Source of the DNA: Alkalihalobacillus sp047302405
GTDB taxonomy: Bacteria; Bacillota; Bacilli; Bacillales; Bacillaceae_D
Direction of reading: 5' to 3'
Assembly (NCBI RefSeq): GCF_047302405.1
Contig: NZ_CP154853.1
Coordinates: forward strand, 744,001 to 808,000
Length of the DNA: 64,000 nucleotides
How positions within the stretch are numbered: the stretch's first letter is position 1; every line of letters begins with the position of its first letter. Positions 34,594 to 45,400 of the stretch are shown one piece after another. The notes beneath the pieces are model-generated. The model saw only the letters and a program-made list of their open reading frames with translations. It had not been told where the DNA came from and did not search any database. Position numbers and translations under genes: made by a program.

Positions 34594-35517
34594 ATGCAGT
34601 CATTATTTTCTACCTTTACATGGCGAGCTCTCTGGACACCAGAGCTTATTATCGGGTTACTCATATTAGGTTTTCTCTATTGGATGCTTGTAACAAAATG
34701 GAGCAAACGTTTCAGTCATTCAGAGCCCGTACCTTTAAGGAAAAAAGTTTATTTTGTTTTATTTTTGGTCGCCCTTTATTTAGGTTGGGGGAGCCCATTA
34801 TATATTGCTGGACATTTGATGCTCTCTTTACATATGACACAAATGGTACTAGCTTATATTGTTGCCGTCCCATTCCTAATTTTATCGATTCCAACATGGG
34901 TTTATGAAGCGATTATTCTTAAAATCACAAAATATCGTATTTCTAAACCGTTGTATTTTATTTGGAATCCGATTATGGCTTTATTTTTATTTAATGGGTT
35001 GTTTTCATTTTATCATGTCCCGTTTATGTTTGATACTCTTATGCAAAATCCGACTTTGCATAGTTTGTATCAATATGGATTATTTTTTGCGGCCTTTTTA
35101 ATGTGGTGGTTTATGATTCAACCTGTTCCAAGTCATGCTTATTTGTCTGATTTGAAACGAATCTTGTATATCTTTTTGAATGGACTATTAATTACACCAG
35201 CCTGTGCCTTAATTATATTTGCACCAGAAGCAATGTATGAAATGTATACAAATCCAGCGATATGGGCCAATGCGATGGCTTATTGTTTACCGACAGGTGC
35301 GTCGATTCCATATGATATGTTTGCTGGTCCACAGTCGTTTTCCCTTTTGGAAACGAGAATGGATCAACAGCTGGCTGGCGTGCAAATGAAAATTATGCAA
35401 GAGATCATTTACGGCATCACGATTGCTTATGTATTTAAGCAATGGTTAAAGAAAGAAAAGCAACATGATGGAGAGTTATCGATTAGTGATATTCCATCAC
35501 AAATAAGAACGGAATAA
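34594..35517 (+). CDS. ctaG: Cytochrome c oxidase assembly factor CtaG
   Basis: The 307-residue membrane protein has seven or so hydrophobic helices and the caa3-type CtaG landmarks: TPELIIGLLILGFLYWM, SPLYIAGHLMLSLHMTQMVL with conserved histidines, and LMWWFMIQPVPSH. It helps insert the CuB centre into the oxidase. In B. subtilis it lies at the end of the cta operon; here it stands with a Sco gene 13 bp downstream. AGGAGG precedes the ATG. Confidence 0.92.
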   Translation: MQSLFSTFTWRALWTPELIIGLLILGFLYWMLVTKWSKRFSHSEPVPLRKKVYFVLFLVALYLGWGSPLYIAGHLMLSLHMTQMVLAYIVAVPFLILSIPTWVYEAIILKITKYRISKPLYFIWNPIMALFLFNGLFSFYHVPFMFDTLMQNPTLHSLYQYGLFFAAFLMWWFMIQPVPSHAYLSDLKRILYIFLNGLLITPACALIIFAPEAMYEMYTNPAIWANAMAYCLPTGASIPYDMFAGPQSFSLLETRMDQQLAGVQMKIMQEIIYGITIAYVFKQWLKKEKQHDGELSISDIPSQIRTE

Positions 35518-35530
35518 AGGGGAATTTAAG

Positions 35531-36136
35531 ATGATGAAACAGGTAATTAGTGGTTTTATCCTCCTGTTTGTGCTTTCGGGATGTGGTTGGTTGTATGAAT
35601 TAGGTGGCTCGAATATGGACGAGCAATATGATTATGTTCGATATGATGCTCATGTACCTAGCTTTTCATTTGTAAATCAAAATGAAGAATCATTTGGCAC
35701 GAATGAATTAGAAGGTCATTATTATTTAGCGAATATGATTTTTACGTACTGTACGACGGTTTGTCCAACGATGACACCGAATATGCAAAACTTGCAAGCG
35801 GAGTTAGAAGGTGATGGCATTGATATTCAGTTTGTCACTTTTACGGTTGATCCAGAACGAGATACCCCCGAGCATTTAAAAGGGTATGGCACAAATGTTG
35901 GGGCTAACTTAGAGACGTGGCATTTCCTTTCAGGTTATGAACAAGATGAGATTGCTGATTTTTCTAGAGAAGCGTTTAAAGCAGCTGTTCAGCCGCTGGA
36001 TGATGATATTGCCCATAGCACAGCTTTTTATCTAGTGAATAAGGAAGGTCAAGTAATTCGTAGCTATAATGGAATGCAGCCACAACAGGAGCCGATTATA
36101 GAAGATATTAAAGCGGCAATTGAACAAGAAATGTGA
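35531..36136 (+). CDS. Sco1/SenC-family copper chaperone lipoprotein
   Basis: The 201-residue protein has lipobox VLSGCG (C18) and a thioredoxin-like domain with the copper-binding C74-x3-C78 (YCTTVCPTM) and H162 (IAHSTAF), plus VTFTVDPERDTPEHLK. It delivers copper to the CuA site of cytochrome oxidase on the outer face of the membrane. The pairing with ctaG makes a two-gene oxidase copper-assembly operon. Confidence 0.93.
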   Translation: MMKQVISGFILLFVLSGCGWLYELGGSNMDEQYDYVRYDAHVPSFSFVNQNEESFGTNELEGHYYLANMIFTYCTTVCPTMTPNMQNLQAELEGDGIDIQFVTFTVDPERDTPEHLKGYGTNVGANLETWHFLSGYEQDEIADFSREAFKAAVQPLDDDIAHSTAFYLVNKEGQVIRSYNGMQPQQEPIIEDIKAAIEQEM

Positions 36137-36161
36137 GTGTATATATAAATAAGTAAGTAGA

Positions 36162-36200
36162 GACCCAAAGGCTAGTTTAGGAGCTTTTGGGTCTTTTTTT
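36162..36200 (+). terminator. Rho-independent terminator after the Sco gene
   Basis: GACCCAAA pairs with TTTGGGTC and is followed by seven T. Confidence 0.9.
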
Positions 36201-36255
36201 ATCTAAAAGTAAGATGCGGCTGAGGTATAAAATAGGGAGCTTCGGCTGCTGCTGC

Positions 36256-36359
36256 AGAAATGTCGCTCCGCGTCCTGCGGGGAGCGCTGAGCCTCCACGG
36301 CCTGACCTGTGGGTCTCAGCCCAGCTCCTAAATCCCGCGGGAGTCTCCGCGACATTTCT
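36256..36359 (-). repeat. GC-rich hairpin repeat, copy B1
   Basis: The outer stem AGAAATGTCGC (36256-36266) pairs perfectly with GCGACATTTCT (36349-36359). The core reads TCCGCGTCCTGCGGGG, GAGCCTCC, GGGTCTCAGCCC and CCCGCGGGAGTCTCC, the same blocks as copies B2 and B3. It is much richer in GC than its surroundings. Long open frames through it are spurious. Confidence 0.85.
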
Positions 36360-36529
36360 TTCGCTGGAAAATAGCTGTAACTTCTCAAGCTATTATTGTA
36401 GTTGGTGTCGGATCATATTTTTGCTTTACCATGTTGGTTATGTAGAGATGACTAAAAAAGTCTTAACAACACCATTATTTCAGAAAAATTTTAAGATAAT
36501 TTGGTTTCCAAGTAGATGGTCGCACTTTG

Positions 36530-36713
36530 GTTCAAACTGTTTTTTCATGCCCCAAAACGGAGCGAGCGGAATGCCCGGAGACTCCTACGGGAATAGTGAA
36601 GGACGGGAGACCCCGCAGCGAAGAGAGGAGGCTCCCGACTCACCCGCGGAACGCGTAGGGCATGCAGCGAACGGAGTATACTAATTAATGTAACCGTATT
36701 TTAACGGGTAGAC
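36530..36713 (+). repeat. GC-rich hairpin repeat, copy A3
   Basis: Nearly the same as copy A1 over about 185 bp, including TCAAACTGTTTTTTCAT at the left and ATTTTAACGGGTAG at the right. The stem ATGCCC/GGGCAT flanks the GGAGACTCC ... GCGGAACGCGTA core. It lies between the Sco gene and the arg operon. Confidence 0.85.
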
Positions 36714-36910
36714 CATTTTCACTACCCTCAGTTTTGTATGGATCTGTTTTTATACATAAGTTTTATCCTCCCCATGTACCCATTAATTGTCACTTGACGG
36801 ATTCAATGAAAAAACGCGTTAAAGCACTTTAGAATCAGCGATAGAGCTCCCCTAATCTTTTTATAAAAAAAAGTATTTTCAAATTTATTAGAAATAAAAT
36901 AAAAATACAG

Positions 36911-36939
36911 TTGAATTTATTTTTATTCATATTTATAAT
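36911..36939 (+). promoter_or_regulatory. arg operon promoter with overlapping ARG-box-like site
   Basis: TTGAAT (36911-36916) and TATAAT (36934-36939) are 17 bp apart, an excellent sigma-A promoter. TGAAT (36912-36916) and ATTCA (36925-36929), the two half-site words bound by ArgR/AhrC, lie on the -35 and spacer, though 8 bp apart rather than the usual 4. Arginine-dependent repression is therefore expected. Confidence 0.7.
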
Positions 36940-36987
36940 GTTACCAAGATCAAAAAAAGCTAAGGTATGAATGGGAGAGAAATTTAG

Positions 36988-38025
36988 ATGAAGATAGGAA
37001 TTGTTGGAGCAACAGGATATGGTGGATCGGATTTGCTTAGGTTGCTTCATCAGCATCCAAAGGTGAATGAAATCATCCTTTATTCATCATCACAAGAAGG
37101 GGTGCATATTCATGAATCGTACCCACATCTATCAACTATTTATGAACAGTCATTAAATAAGATAAACGTGACCGAAATTGCTCAAAGTGTTGATACCGTT
37201 TTTCTTGCTACTCCACCAGGTGTTTCGGCTGAATTGTCAGAGTCACTTGTCAATCTTGGTGTACAAGTGATTGATTTATCTGGAGATTTAAGGATTAAAG
37301 ACACAGAAATCTATCAATCTTGGTATAAAAGAGAGTCTGCGAGTTCAACGATTATTGAGCAAGCAGTTTACGGATTACCAGAGTGGAATAAAGAAGAGAT
37401 AAAAAAAGCGAAAGTCATCGCTAATCCTGGTTGTTATCCAACGGCGACATTGCTTGGGTTAGCTCCATTAATTAAAGCAAAATTAATTGAATTGGATTCG
37501 ATTATTGTGGACGCAAAGTCAGGAACTTCAGGAGCGGGAAGAAGTCCAAGTGCAATAACTCACTTTAGTGAAATGAATGAGAATTTTAAAGCCTATCAAA
37601 TCAATCAGCATAAACATACACCAGAAATTGAGCAAGTCTTACAGCTGTGGGATGAGGGCGTAGAAATGATTACATTCCAACCACATTTAGTTCCGATGGT
37701 TCGAGGGATTATGGCAACGATTTATGCAAAAGCGAAAACTGCAATAACAGAATCAGATTTAAGGAAACTTTATGAGGAAAATTATCAACAAGCCCCATTT
37801 GTTCGGGTTCGACCAGAGGGAGTTTTCCCAGCTACGAAGGAAGTGTACGGAAGTAATTTTTGTGATATCGGAGTTACTTATGATAAAAGAACGGGACGGA
37901 TATCGGTCATATCTGTTATCGATAATGTTGTTAAAGGGGCCTCAGGTCAAGCAATCCAAAATTTAAATATTATGAATGGCTGGGAAGAGCAAACAGGTCT
38001 TGCTTTTGTACCGGTTTACCCATAG
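36988..38025 (+). CDS. argC: N-acetyl-gamma-glutamyl-phosphate reductase
   Basis: This 345-residue enzyme carries out the NADPH-dependent third step of arginine synthesis. The N-terminal nucleotide-binding motif is GIVGATGYGGSDLLRLL; the catalytic cysteine is in ANPGCYPTATLLGLAPL. GHTPEIEQ-like HKHTPEIEQVL and PHLVPMVRGI follow. It is the first gene of the seven-gene operon; GGGAGAG precedes the ATG. Confidence 0.96.
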   Translation: MKIGIVGATGYGGSDLLRLLHQHPKVNEIILYSSSQEGVHIHESYPHLSTIYEQSLNKINVTEIAQSVDTVFLATPPGVSAELSESLVNLGVQVIDLSGDLRIKDTEIYQSWYKRESASSTIIEQAVYGLPEWNKEEIKKAKVIANPGCYPTATLLGLAPLIKAKLIELDSIIVDAKSGTSGAGRSPSAITHFSEMNENFKAYQINQHKHTPEIEQVLQLWDEGVEMITFQPHLVPMVRGIMATIYAKAKTAITESDLRKLYEENYQQAPFVRVRPEGVFPATKEVYGSNFCDIGVTYDKRTGRISVISVIDNVVKGASGQAIQNLNIMNGWEEQTGLAFVPVYP

Positions 38026-38036
38026 GAGAGTGTCGA

Positions 38037-39272
38037 GTGGTGAGAACACTAAATAAAGAAAAACAAATAGTTGAAAAAATAGAGGGAAGTATTTTAACAC
38101 CTGAAGGGTTTAAAGCTTCTGGCGTATATTCTGGAGTGAAACGGAAGCGCCTAGATTTAGGAGCAATCGTTTGTGAGGTGCCAGCCAACACTGCAGCCGT
38201 TTATACATTAAATAAAATTCAAGCTGCTCCATTAAAAGTAACCAAGGAGAGCATTGCCAAAGAGGGGAAAATTAAGGCATTAGTCGTCAATAGTGGCAAT
38301 GCCAATGCGTGTACGGGTGAACAAGGTTTAAAAGATGCTTATGAGATGAGAGCATTAAGTGCAGCAAAGTTCAATTGTGATGAGCATTTAGTTGCTGTTA
38401 CATCTACAGGAGTAATCGGCGAATATTTACAAATGGAAAAAATTAAAAACGGAATTGCCCTTTTTGAACTAGATTCATCGTTTGAAGCGGCAGAAAACTT
38501 TAATCAAGCAATATTAACAACAGATACACTGAATAAACGAGCTTGTTATCAAACAACGATCGATGGGGTGACGGTGTCGATTGGTGGAGTGGCAAAAGGA
38601 TCGGGAATGATTCATCCGAATATGGCGACGATGCTTTCATTTGTGACAACAGATGCCAACATTGAATCAGATGTGCTGCAACTAGCTCTATCATCGATTA
38701 CGAATCAAACATTTAATCGGATTACGGTTGACGGAGATACATCCACAAATGATATGGCTGTCGTTATGGCATCAGGGTTAGCAGCTCATGATTCTTTAAC
38801 TCCAGCTCATCCAGATTGGGAGAATTTCTATCAAGCTTTAAAACTAACTTGTGAATCTTTATCGAAACAAATAGCAAGAGATGGTGAAGGGGCAACGAAG
38901 TTAATTGAGGTTCAAGTAAGTGGAGCTTTAAATGATCAAGAGGCGGGGATGGTTGCCAAACAAATCGTCGGTTCTGATTTAGTGAAAACAGCGGTTTATG
39001 GAACAGATGCAAACTGGGGTCGAATCATTTGTGCCATTGGATACAGCGGATGTGAGATTAACCCAGAAGAAATTGATATTCGTTTAGGTTCTATTGATAC
39101 ATTAAAAAATAGTCAGCCTGTCCACTTTTCAGAAGAAGAAGCAACCAACTATTTAAAAAATGAAGTTGTTCAAATTTTTGTTGATTTGCATATTGGAGAA
39201 GGTTTCGGAAAAGCGTGGGGCTGTGATTTAACATACGATTACGTTAGAATCAATGCCGGTTATCGGACTTAA
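38037..39272 (+). CDS. argJ: Bifunctional ornithine acetyltransferase / N-acetylglutamate synthase
   Basis: This 411-residue proenzyme cleaves itself at the Thr of the KGSGMIHPNMATML motif, where MA|TML yields the alpha and beta chains. Other family motifs are VVNSGNANACTGEQG, TSTGVIGEYL and DANWGRIICAIGYSG. It recycles the acetyl group between ornithine and glutamate. Two tandem GTG codons begin the frame; AGGAGAG lies just before. Confidence 0.95.
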   Translation: MVRTLNKEKQIVEKIEGSILTPEGFKASGVYSGVKRKRLDLGAIVCEVPANTAAVYTLNKIQAAPLKVTKESIAKEGKIKALVVNSGNANACTGEQGLKDAYEMRALSAAKFNCDEHLVAVTSTGVIGEYLQMEKIKNGIALFELDSSFEAAENFNQAILTTDTLNKRACYQTTIDGVTVSIGGVAKGSGMIHPNMATMLSFVTTDANIESDVLQLALSSITNQTFNRITVDGDTSTNDMAVVMASGLAAHDSLTPAHPDWENFYQALKLTCESLSKQIARDGEGATKLIEVQVSGALNDQEAGMVAKQIVGSDLVKTAVYGTDANWGRIICAIGYSGCEINPEEIDIRLGSIDTLKNSQPVHFSEEEATNYLKNEVVQIFVDLHIGEGFGKAWGCDLTYDYVRINAGYRT

Positions 39273-39290
39273 TAAGAGGAGGAAGACTTC

Positions 39291-40076
39291 ATGAATCATA
39301 TTGTGGTCGTGAAATGTGGAGGAAGTACGATTACAGAACTAACGGAAGCGTTTTTTGAAAGTATCGTTCAACTAAAAAGTGCAGGCAAACACCCAATCAT
39401 TGTTCATGGTGGTGGGCCTGCTATTAATAAAATGCTTACTCAATTACAAATTCCATCGACCTTTATCGATGGATTAAGAAAAACAACGGAAGAAGTTCTT
39501 GAGACAGCTGAGATGGTTTTATGCGGAAAGATGAATAAACAGTTAACGCGTAAGTTGCAATCAGTTGGAGCAAAGGCGATTGGTTTATCTGGTACAGATG
39601 GGAAATTAATCGTAGCTGAAGCGATTGATAAGGAGAAGTTAGGTTTTGTTGGAGAACCGGTTCAAATAAATGAACAATTGCTTTTAAGTTTATTAGATAG
39701 TGATTTTATCCCGGTTATTGCTCCAATTGGTGTCGATCAAAATGGCCAACATTATAACATCAATGCAGATAGTGCTGCTGCTATCATTGCAGCTGAATTA
39801 AAGGCGGAAGAGCTTGTTTTTGTCACAGATGTTGATGGGATATTAAAAGATAAAAAGCTACTGCCAGCGATAACGGCAGAAGAAATTGCTTCGTATATAA
39901 AGGATGGAACGATTTATGGTGGGATGATTCCAAAGGTGAAGGCAGCCCTCAAAAGTTTAACCGGTTCGTTACAATCTGTTTGGATTATGAATGGGAAAGG
40001 AACGTCCTTGTTTGCAAACGGAACGATTTATGGGACAAAAATAACCAAAAAACAAGTCGCAACAACTGCGACATAA
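39291..40076 (+). CDS. argB: Acetylglutamate kinase
   Basis: This 261-residue amino acid kinase phosphorylates N-acetylglutamate. Visible motifs are VVKCGGSTI (phosphate-binding lysine), IIVHGGGPAINKML and the YNINADSAAAIIAAEL acetylglutamate-binding segment, with FVTDVDGILKD. AGAGGAGG precedes the ATG. It lacks the N-terminal extension of the arginine-inhibited hexameric type, so feedback control at this enzyme may be weak. Confidence 0.96.
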   Translation: MNHIVVVKCGGSTITELTEAFFESIVQLKSAGKHPIIVHGGGPAINKMLTQLQIPSTFIDGLRKTTEEVLETAEMVLCGKMNKQLTRKLQSVGAKAIGLSGTDGKLIVAEAIDKEKLGFVGEPVQINEQLLLSLLDSDFIPVIAPIGVDQNGQHYNINADSAAAIIAAELKAEELVFVTDVDGILKDKKLLPAITAEEIASYIKDGTIYGGMIPKVKAALKSLTGSLQSVWIMNGKGTSLFANGTIYGTKITKKQVATTAT

Positions 40077-40092
40077 GAAGGAAGGAATCGAA

Positions 40093-41259
40093 ATGAGTTC
40101 ATTATTTCCAACCTATGCAAAGTGGGAAGTGGAAGCAGAAAAAGGGCAAGGAACTTATTTATTTGATAAAAATGGAAAACAATATATCGATTTTGTGCAA
40201 GGAATTGCCGTAAGTAATCTTGGTCATTGCCATCCAAAAGTGACAGAGGCTGTGAAAAGCCAATTAGATACATTATGGCATAGCTCCAATCTTTTTCAAA
40301 TTGAGAAGCAGGAAGAAGTAGCCAAAATTTTAGTTGAAAACAGTGTCGCCGATTGTGCTTTCTTTTGTAACAGTGGAGCTGAAGCCAATGAAGCAGCGAT
40401 AAAACTAGCTCGTAAAGCAACAGGAAAACATAAAATCATTACGTTACAAAACTCGTTTCACGGACGTACGTTCGCAACGATGTCAGCGACTGGCCAAGAA
40501 AAAATTCACAATGGCTTTGGTCCGCTCGTTTCAAGTTTTGTTTACGCCCCATTAAATGATATCGAAGCTTTAAAAGAATTAATAGATAATGATGTGGCAG
40601 CGGTTATGGTTGAGGTTGTCCAAGGTGAAGGTGGAGTTCGAGTTATGGAACCATCTTATGCAAATGAACTTACACGACTTGCACAGGCTCACCAAATCTT
40701 GCTTATCATTGATGAAGTCCAAACGGGTATAGGACGGACAGGGTCGGCTTTTGCTTATCAGCAATTTGGTTTATCACCAGATATTATCACATTAGCCAAA
40801 GGACTCGGAAATGGATTCCCAGTTGGAGCGATGCTAGGGAAAGGTCATTTAAAACCTTATTTCCAAGCTGGTTCACATGGTTCAACATTTGGTGGTAATC
40901 CACTAGCGATGACAGCAGCAAAAGCGGTTTTAGAAGAAATTTTTCATGAAGATTTTTATAATGAGACAAAAGAAAAGGCGAGCTATTTAAGAGCTGCTCT
41001 ACAAAAGGAATTAACTAATTTTTCAATCGTTAAAGAAGTAAGGGGATTAGGGTTTCTTATTGGAGTGGAGTGTGCCGAACCAATTGAGCATATTTTAATA
41101 AAAACCCGTGAAAAGGGTTTGCTCGTGTTACCAGCAGGGGCGAATGTCATCCGTTTATTACCGCCATTAAATGTTACTTATGAACAAATGGATGAGGCGG
41201 TGCACATTTTAGCTGACTCGATAAAAGAAGTGTATGAGACATCTTCGGTAAGTTTATAG
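40093..41259 (+). CDS. argD: Acetylornithine aminotransferase
   Basis: This 388-residue PLP enzyme of class III has FCNSGAEANEAAIKLARKAT, HGRTFATMSATGQ, LLIIDEVQTGIGRTG (PLP-pyridine aspartate) and the Schiff-base lysine in ITLAKGLGNGFPVGAML. It forms N-acetylornithine. It lies 16 bp after argB in the same operon. Confidence 0.96.
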   Translation: MSSLFPTYAKWEVEAEKGQGTYLFDKNGKQYIDFVQGIAVSNLGHCHPKVTEAVKSQLDTLWHSSNLFQIEKQEEVAKILVENSVADCAFFCNSGAEANEAAIKLARKATGKHKIITLQNSFHGRTFATMSATGQEKIHNGFGPLVSSFVYAPLNDIEALKELIDNDVAAVMVEVVQGEGGVRVMEPSYANELTRLAQAHQILLIIDEVQTGIGRTGSAFAYQQFGLSPDIITLAKGLGNGFPVGAMLGKGHLKPYFQAGSHGSTFGGNPLAMTAAKAVLEEIFHEDFYNETKEKASYLRAALQKELTNFSIVKEVRGLGFLIGVECAEPIEHILIKTREKGLLVLPAGANVIRLLPPLNVTYEQMDEAVHILADSIKEVYETSSVSL

Positions 41260-41361
41260 ATAGTAAACACGGCTTTTAAATAAAGAAGCCTATTATTATG
41301 AAGAAGAATGAATAAACATACTTGTAAAAGAATAAAGATTCGTTTGGATGGAGGAGTTGTA

Positions 41362-42444
41362 ATGAACGGATATATTGTACTGGAAACAGGAGAGGTTTTT
41401 AAAGGGGATATTCAAGGAGAGTTAGATAAAGACATTCATGCGGAAATCGTTTTCTTTACAGGGATGACAGGGTATCAAGAGGTGTTAAGTGATCCTTCTT
41501 TTAAGGGACAAATGGTCGTGTTTACGTATCCGCTTATTGGAAATTACGGTTTGAATGAAGGAGATTATGAAAGTATTAAACCACAAGCATCTGCTTTAAT
41601 TGTAAGTGAATTATCAAAAGGTGCTTATCATTATGAAGCGAATCATTCGTTAGAAAACGGCTGTGGAAATTCCAACATTCCCTTAATAACTAATGTGGAT
41701 ACACGAGCGATTGTGAAAAGAATTCGTGAACATGGTGATATGCGTGCGGTTATGACCACAAATCCCGAAAAAGTGGATTTCTCTAAAAGTATTCCTTTGG
41801 ATCAATTAGATGTTGTTTCAGATGTTGTCACAAATGAGATTCTTTCCTTTGGTGATGGAAAAGAGCATATCGTCTTAGTTGATTTTGGTTATAAAAAATC
41901 GATGGTTGATGTACTCGTAAAGCTTGGGTGTCAAGTGACGGTCGTTCCTTTTACAAAAATGAAGGAACAGATTGAGCAATTGAAACCAGATGGCATTCTG
42001 TTATCAAATGGTCCGGGAAACCCAAAACAATTAGCTCCTTATTTGAAAACGATTAAAGGAATTGCTGAAAAGTATCCAACCCTTGGCATTTGTTTAGGTC
42101 ATCAGCTTCTCGCCTTAGCTTTTGGAGCAGATACTGAAAAATTACGCTTCGGACATCGTGGAGCGAATCAACCTGTTTTAGATAAAGTGACGAATAAAGT
42201 GTATATGACTTCGCAAAATCATAGTTATGTTGTGAATGAATTAAGTTTAACTGAAACGGGTTTGGAACCAAGGTTTTATAATATTAATGATGGTTCAATT
42301 GAAGGACTACAGCATAAAAACTTCCCGATATTATCGATTCAATTTCATCCAGAAGCACACCCTGGACCGAGTGATAGTGAAAAAATGTTTGAGATGTTTG
42401 TTAGTATGGTGAAGTCAAAAGGGAGAGAGAAAGTGTATGCCTAA
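41362..42444 (+). CDS. carA: Carbamoyl-phosphate synthase small (glutaminase) subunit
   Basis: The 360-residue subunit hydrolyses glutamine and passes ammonia to CarB. The class I amidotransferase triad is visible in PTLGICLGHQLLALAFG (nucleophile Cys) and QFHPEAHPGPSD (His, Glu). The ATG at 41362 follows GGAGGAG; an upstream in-frame ATG 54 bp earlier lacks a site. Its place in the arg operon marks it as the arginine-specific enzyme rather than the pyrimidine one. It overlaps carB by 8 bp. Confidence 0.95.
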   Translation: MNGYIVLETGEVFKGDIQGELDKDIHAEIVFFTGMTGYQEVLSDPSFKGQMVVFTYPLIGNYGLNEGDYESIKPQASALIVSELSKGAYHYEANHSLENGCGNSNIPLITNVDTRAIVKRIREHGDMRAVMTTNPEKVDFSKSIPLDQLDVVSDVVTNEILSFGDGKEHIVLVDFGYKKSMVDVLVKLGCQVTVVPFTKMKEQIEQLKPDGILLSNGPGNPKQLAPYLKTIKGIAEKYPTLGICLGHQLLALAFGADTEKLRFGHRGANQPVLDKVTNKVYMTSQNHSYVVNELSLTETGLEPRFYNINDGSIEGLQHKNFPILSIQFHPEAHPGPSDSEKMFEMFVSMVKSKGREKVYA

Positions 42445-45400
42445 ACAAATAGAGATAAAAACAGTCTTAGTCATCGGATCTGGTCCGATCGTTATCGGTC
42501 AGGCCGCAGAGTTTGACTATGCGGGTACACAAGCTTGTTTAGCTTTGAGAGAAGAGGGAGTAAAGGTTATTTTAATTAACAACAATCCTGCGACCGTCAT
42601 GACGGATGAATCATGTGCAGATGTGGTTTATTTCGAACCTTTAACCGTTGAAAATATTGAAAAAATAATCATAAAAGAAAAGCCAGATGGCATTTTAGCG
42701 ACATTAGGTGGTCAAACGGGCTTGAACTTAGCGTTAGCACTACATGATCAAGGTGTACTAGAAAAACATCAAATCCAATTACTTGGAACACCGATTGATT
42801 CGATTAAAAAAGGAGAAGACCGGGAATTATTTCGTGAATTAATGAGTCAATTAGAGGAGCCTGTTCCCGATAGTGAAATTGTCACGACGGTTGAAGACGC
42901 AATTTCTTTTGCCCGTTCAGTTGGATATCCAATTATTGTTCGCCCTGCTTATACACTTGGGGGAGCAGGTGGAGGGATTGCCGATGATGAACAAACTTTA
43001 ATTCAAACAATCAAAGGTGGTCTGGATTTAAGTCCAATTCATCAGTGTCTAATTGAAAAAAGCATTGCGGGGTTTAAGGAAATTGAATATGAAGTGATGC
43101 GTGATAGTAATGATACATGTATCACCGTTTGTAATATGGAAAACATTGACCCAGTCGGTGTCCATACCGGTGATTCAATCGTCGTGGCCCCTTCACAAAC
43201 ATTAACAGATGTTGAATATCAAATGCTCCGTTCGGTTTCTTTAAAAATCATCCGTGCGTTAGGAATTGTTGGCGGTTGTAATATTCAATTTGCTCTTGAT
43301 CCGAATAGTAAACAATATTATTTAATTGAGGTCAATCCGCGTGTCAGTCGTTCATCGGCTTTAGCATCAAAAGCGACTGGATATCCAATTGCTCGTATGG
43401 CGGCCAAATTAAGCCTCGGTTATCACTTACATGAATTATTAAATCCTGTTACTGGTCATACGTATGCTAGTTTTGAACCAGCTTTAGATTATATAGTCGT
43501 CAAATTTCCAAGATGGCCTTTTGATAAATTCGTTCATGCCGATCGGACACTAGGAACGCAAATGAAAGCAACAGGAGAAGTAATGGCGATTGAGCGGAAC
43601 CTTGAAGCGGGCTTGCAAAAAGCAGTTCGTTCTTTAGGAATTAAAACGAATGGACTTTCATTGACGATTTTAAATGACTGGACGACTGAAAAGTTATGGA
43701 GTGTTGTCAAACAAGCGGATGATCGTCGTTTTTTTGCGATGCTTGAACTCATTAGAAGAGGCGTTTCGGTAAAGGAGCTTCATGAGAGAACGGCGATTAA
43801 TCATTTTTATTTAGCGGCTTATGAACGGTTAATAGAGATGGAAGGTCAAATTCGAAGGACCTCTTTTGCTAAGGTTGATTTTGAGGCATTGTCTGCTTTT
43901 AAAAAATATGGTTTTGCTGATCAGTGGTTAGCCGAAGTATGGCGAGTGGAAGAAGTTGATGTCCGTCAAAAAAGAAAAGAATTTAGCATTTATCCATCTT
44001 ATAAAATGGTTGACACTTGTGCAGGAGAATTTACCGCCTCAACGGCTTATTTTTATTCAAGCTGGTCAGGGGAAAATGATGTGATTCCAAGTGAAAATAA
44101 AAAAATCTTAATCATTGGGTCTGGTCCAATTCGAATCGGGCAAGGAATTGAATTTGATTATAGTTCAGTTCATGGAGCGATGAGTTTACGGGAACTCGGT
44201 TACGAAGCGATTATTATGAATAATAACCCAGAAACGGTCAGTACCGACTATGCAACGGCCGATCGCTTATACTTTGAGCCGTTAACGGTAGAAGATGTTT
44301 TATCTGTAGTAGAGCTCGAGCAAGTAGAAGGCGTTATCGTGCAACTCGGTGGACAAACTGCTATTTCTTTAGTGGAAGGACTTGAAAAAGCAGGGGTTCA
44401 ATTATTTGGAACGAATCAAAAAACAATGGATCAGCTTGAGGACCGTGGTTTATTTTATGACTTTATGAAAGCAGTGGAGGTTCCACATATTCCAGGTGTA
44501 ACCGCTAATGACAAAACAGGGGCAATCAAGAAAGCTAGAGAGATTGGTTATCCTGTGCTCATTCGTCCTTCTTATGTGATTGGCGGGCAAGGAATGATGA
44601 TTTTTACCGAAGAACAAGAGCTTCTTGCTTATTTTGAAGATCAAAATCATGAGCTCACTTTTCCACTATTAATTGATGCTTATTATCCAGGAGTTGAATT
44701 TGAAATAGATGCCTTATCGGATGGAGATGACATTTATATCGCGGGGGTGTTTGAGCATATTGAAAAAGCGGGTGTCCACTCAGGTGACAGTATCGCTGTA
44801 ACTCCTTCGTTCTCTTTAAGTGATGAAGTAAAAGAAACGGTTATTGATTATACAGAAAAAATAGCTAAAGGAATTGATTTTAAAGGGATTTTTAATATTC
44901 AATTTGTTTTATATAACAACCAAGTGTATGTGATTGAAATTAATCCCAGAGCTTCACGAACGGTACCAATTTTAAGCAAAGTTTATGGCAAACCATTGAT
45001 TAACTATACAGTTCAACTATTATTAGGAAAATCATTAGTACAGTTAGGGTTTAAAGAGAAAATGGTTAAGCCAACATCCTTCTATACGGTCAAAGCACCG
45101 ATTTTTTCTTATCAAAAGTTGGCAGGTCTTGATCCAATTTTAGAGGCGGAAATGAAATCGACGGGGGAATTAATTAGCCTTAGTTATGATTTGAATGAAG
45201 CTTTCCATAAAGCATTTGCTTGGACACAAGATCAAATTCCAGCATTGTATCGTCAAAAAGGGACGATTTATATTGAAGCCGATCCATTATATAAAGATGA
45301 AGTTTTATTTTATACAGAAAAACTAGAATCACATGGTTTTGTTATGACAACAAATGATTTTGATACATGGATTCAGCAGGACGACGCGACTGCCTTTATA

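Noticed and set aside
36187..36684. A 165-codon open frame through the repeats downstream of the Sco gene
   Set aside because: It runs through two GC-rich hairpin repeats, has no ribosome binding site and its composition follows the repeat.
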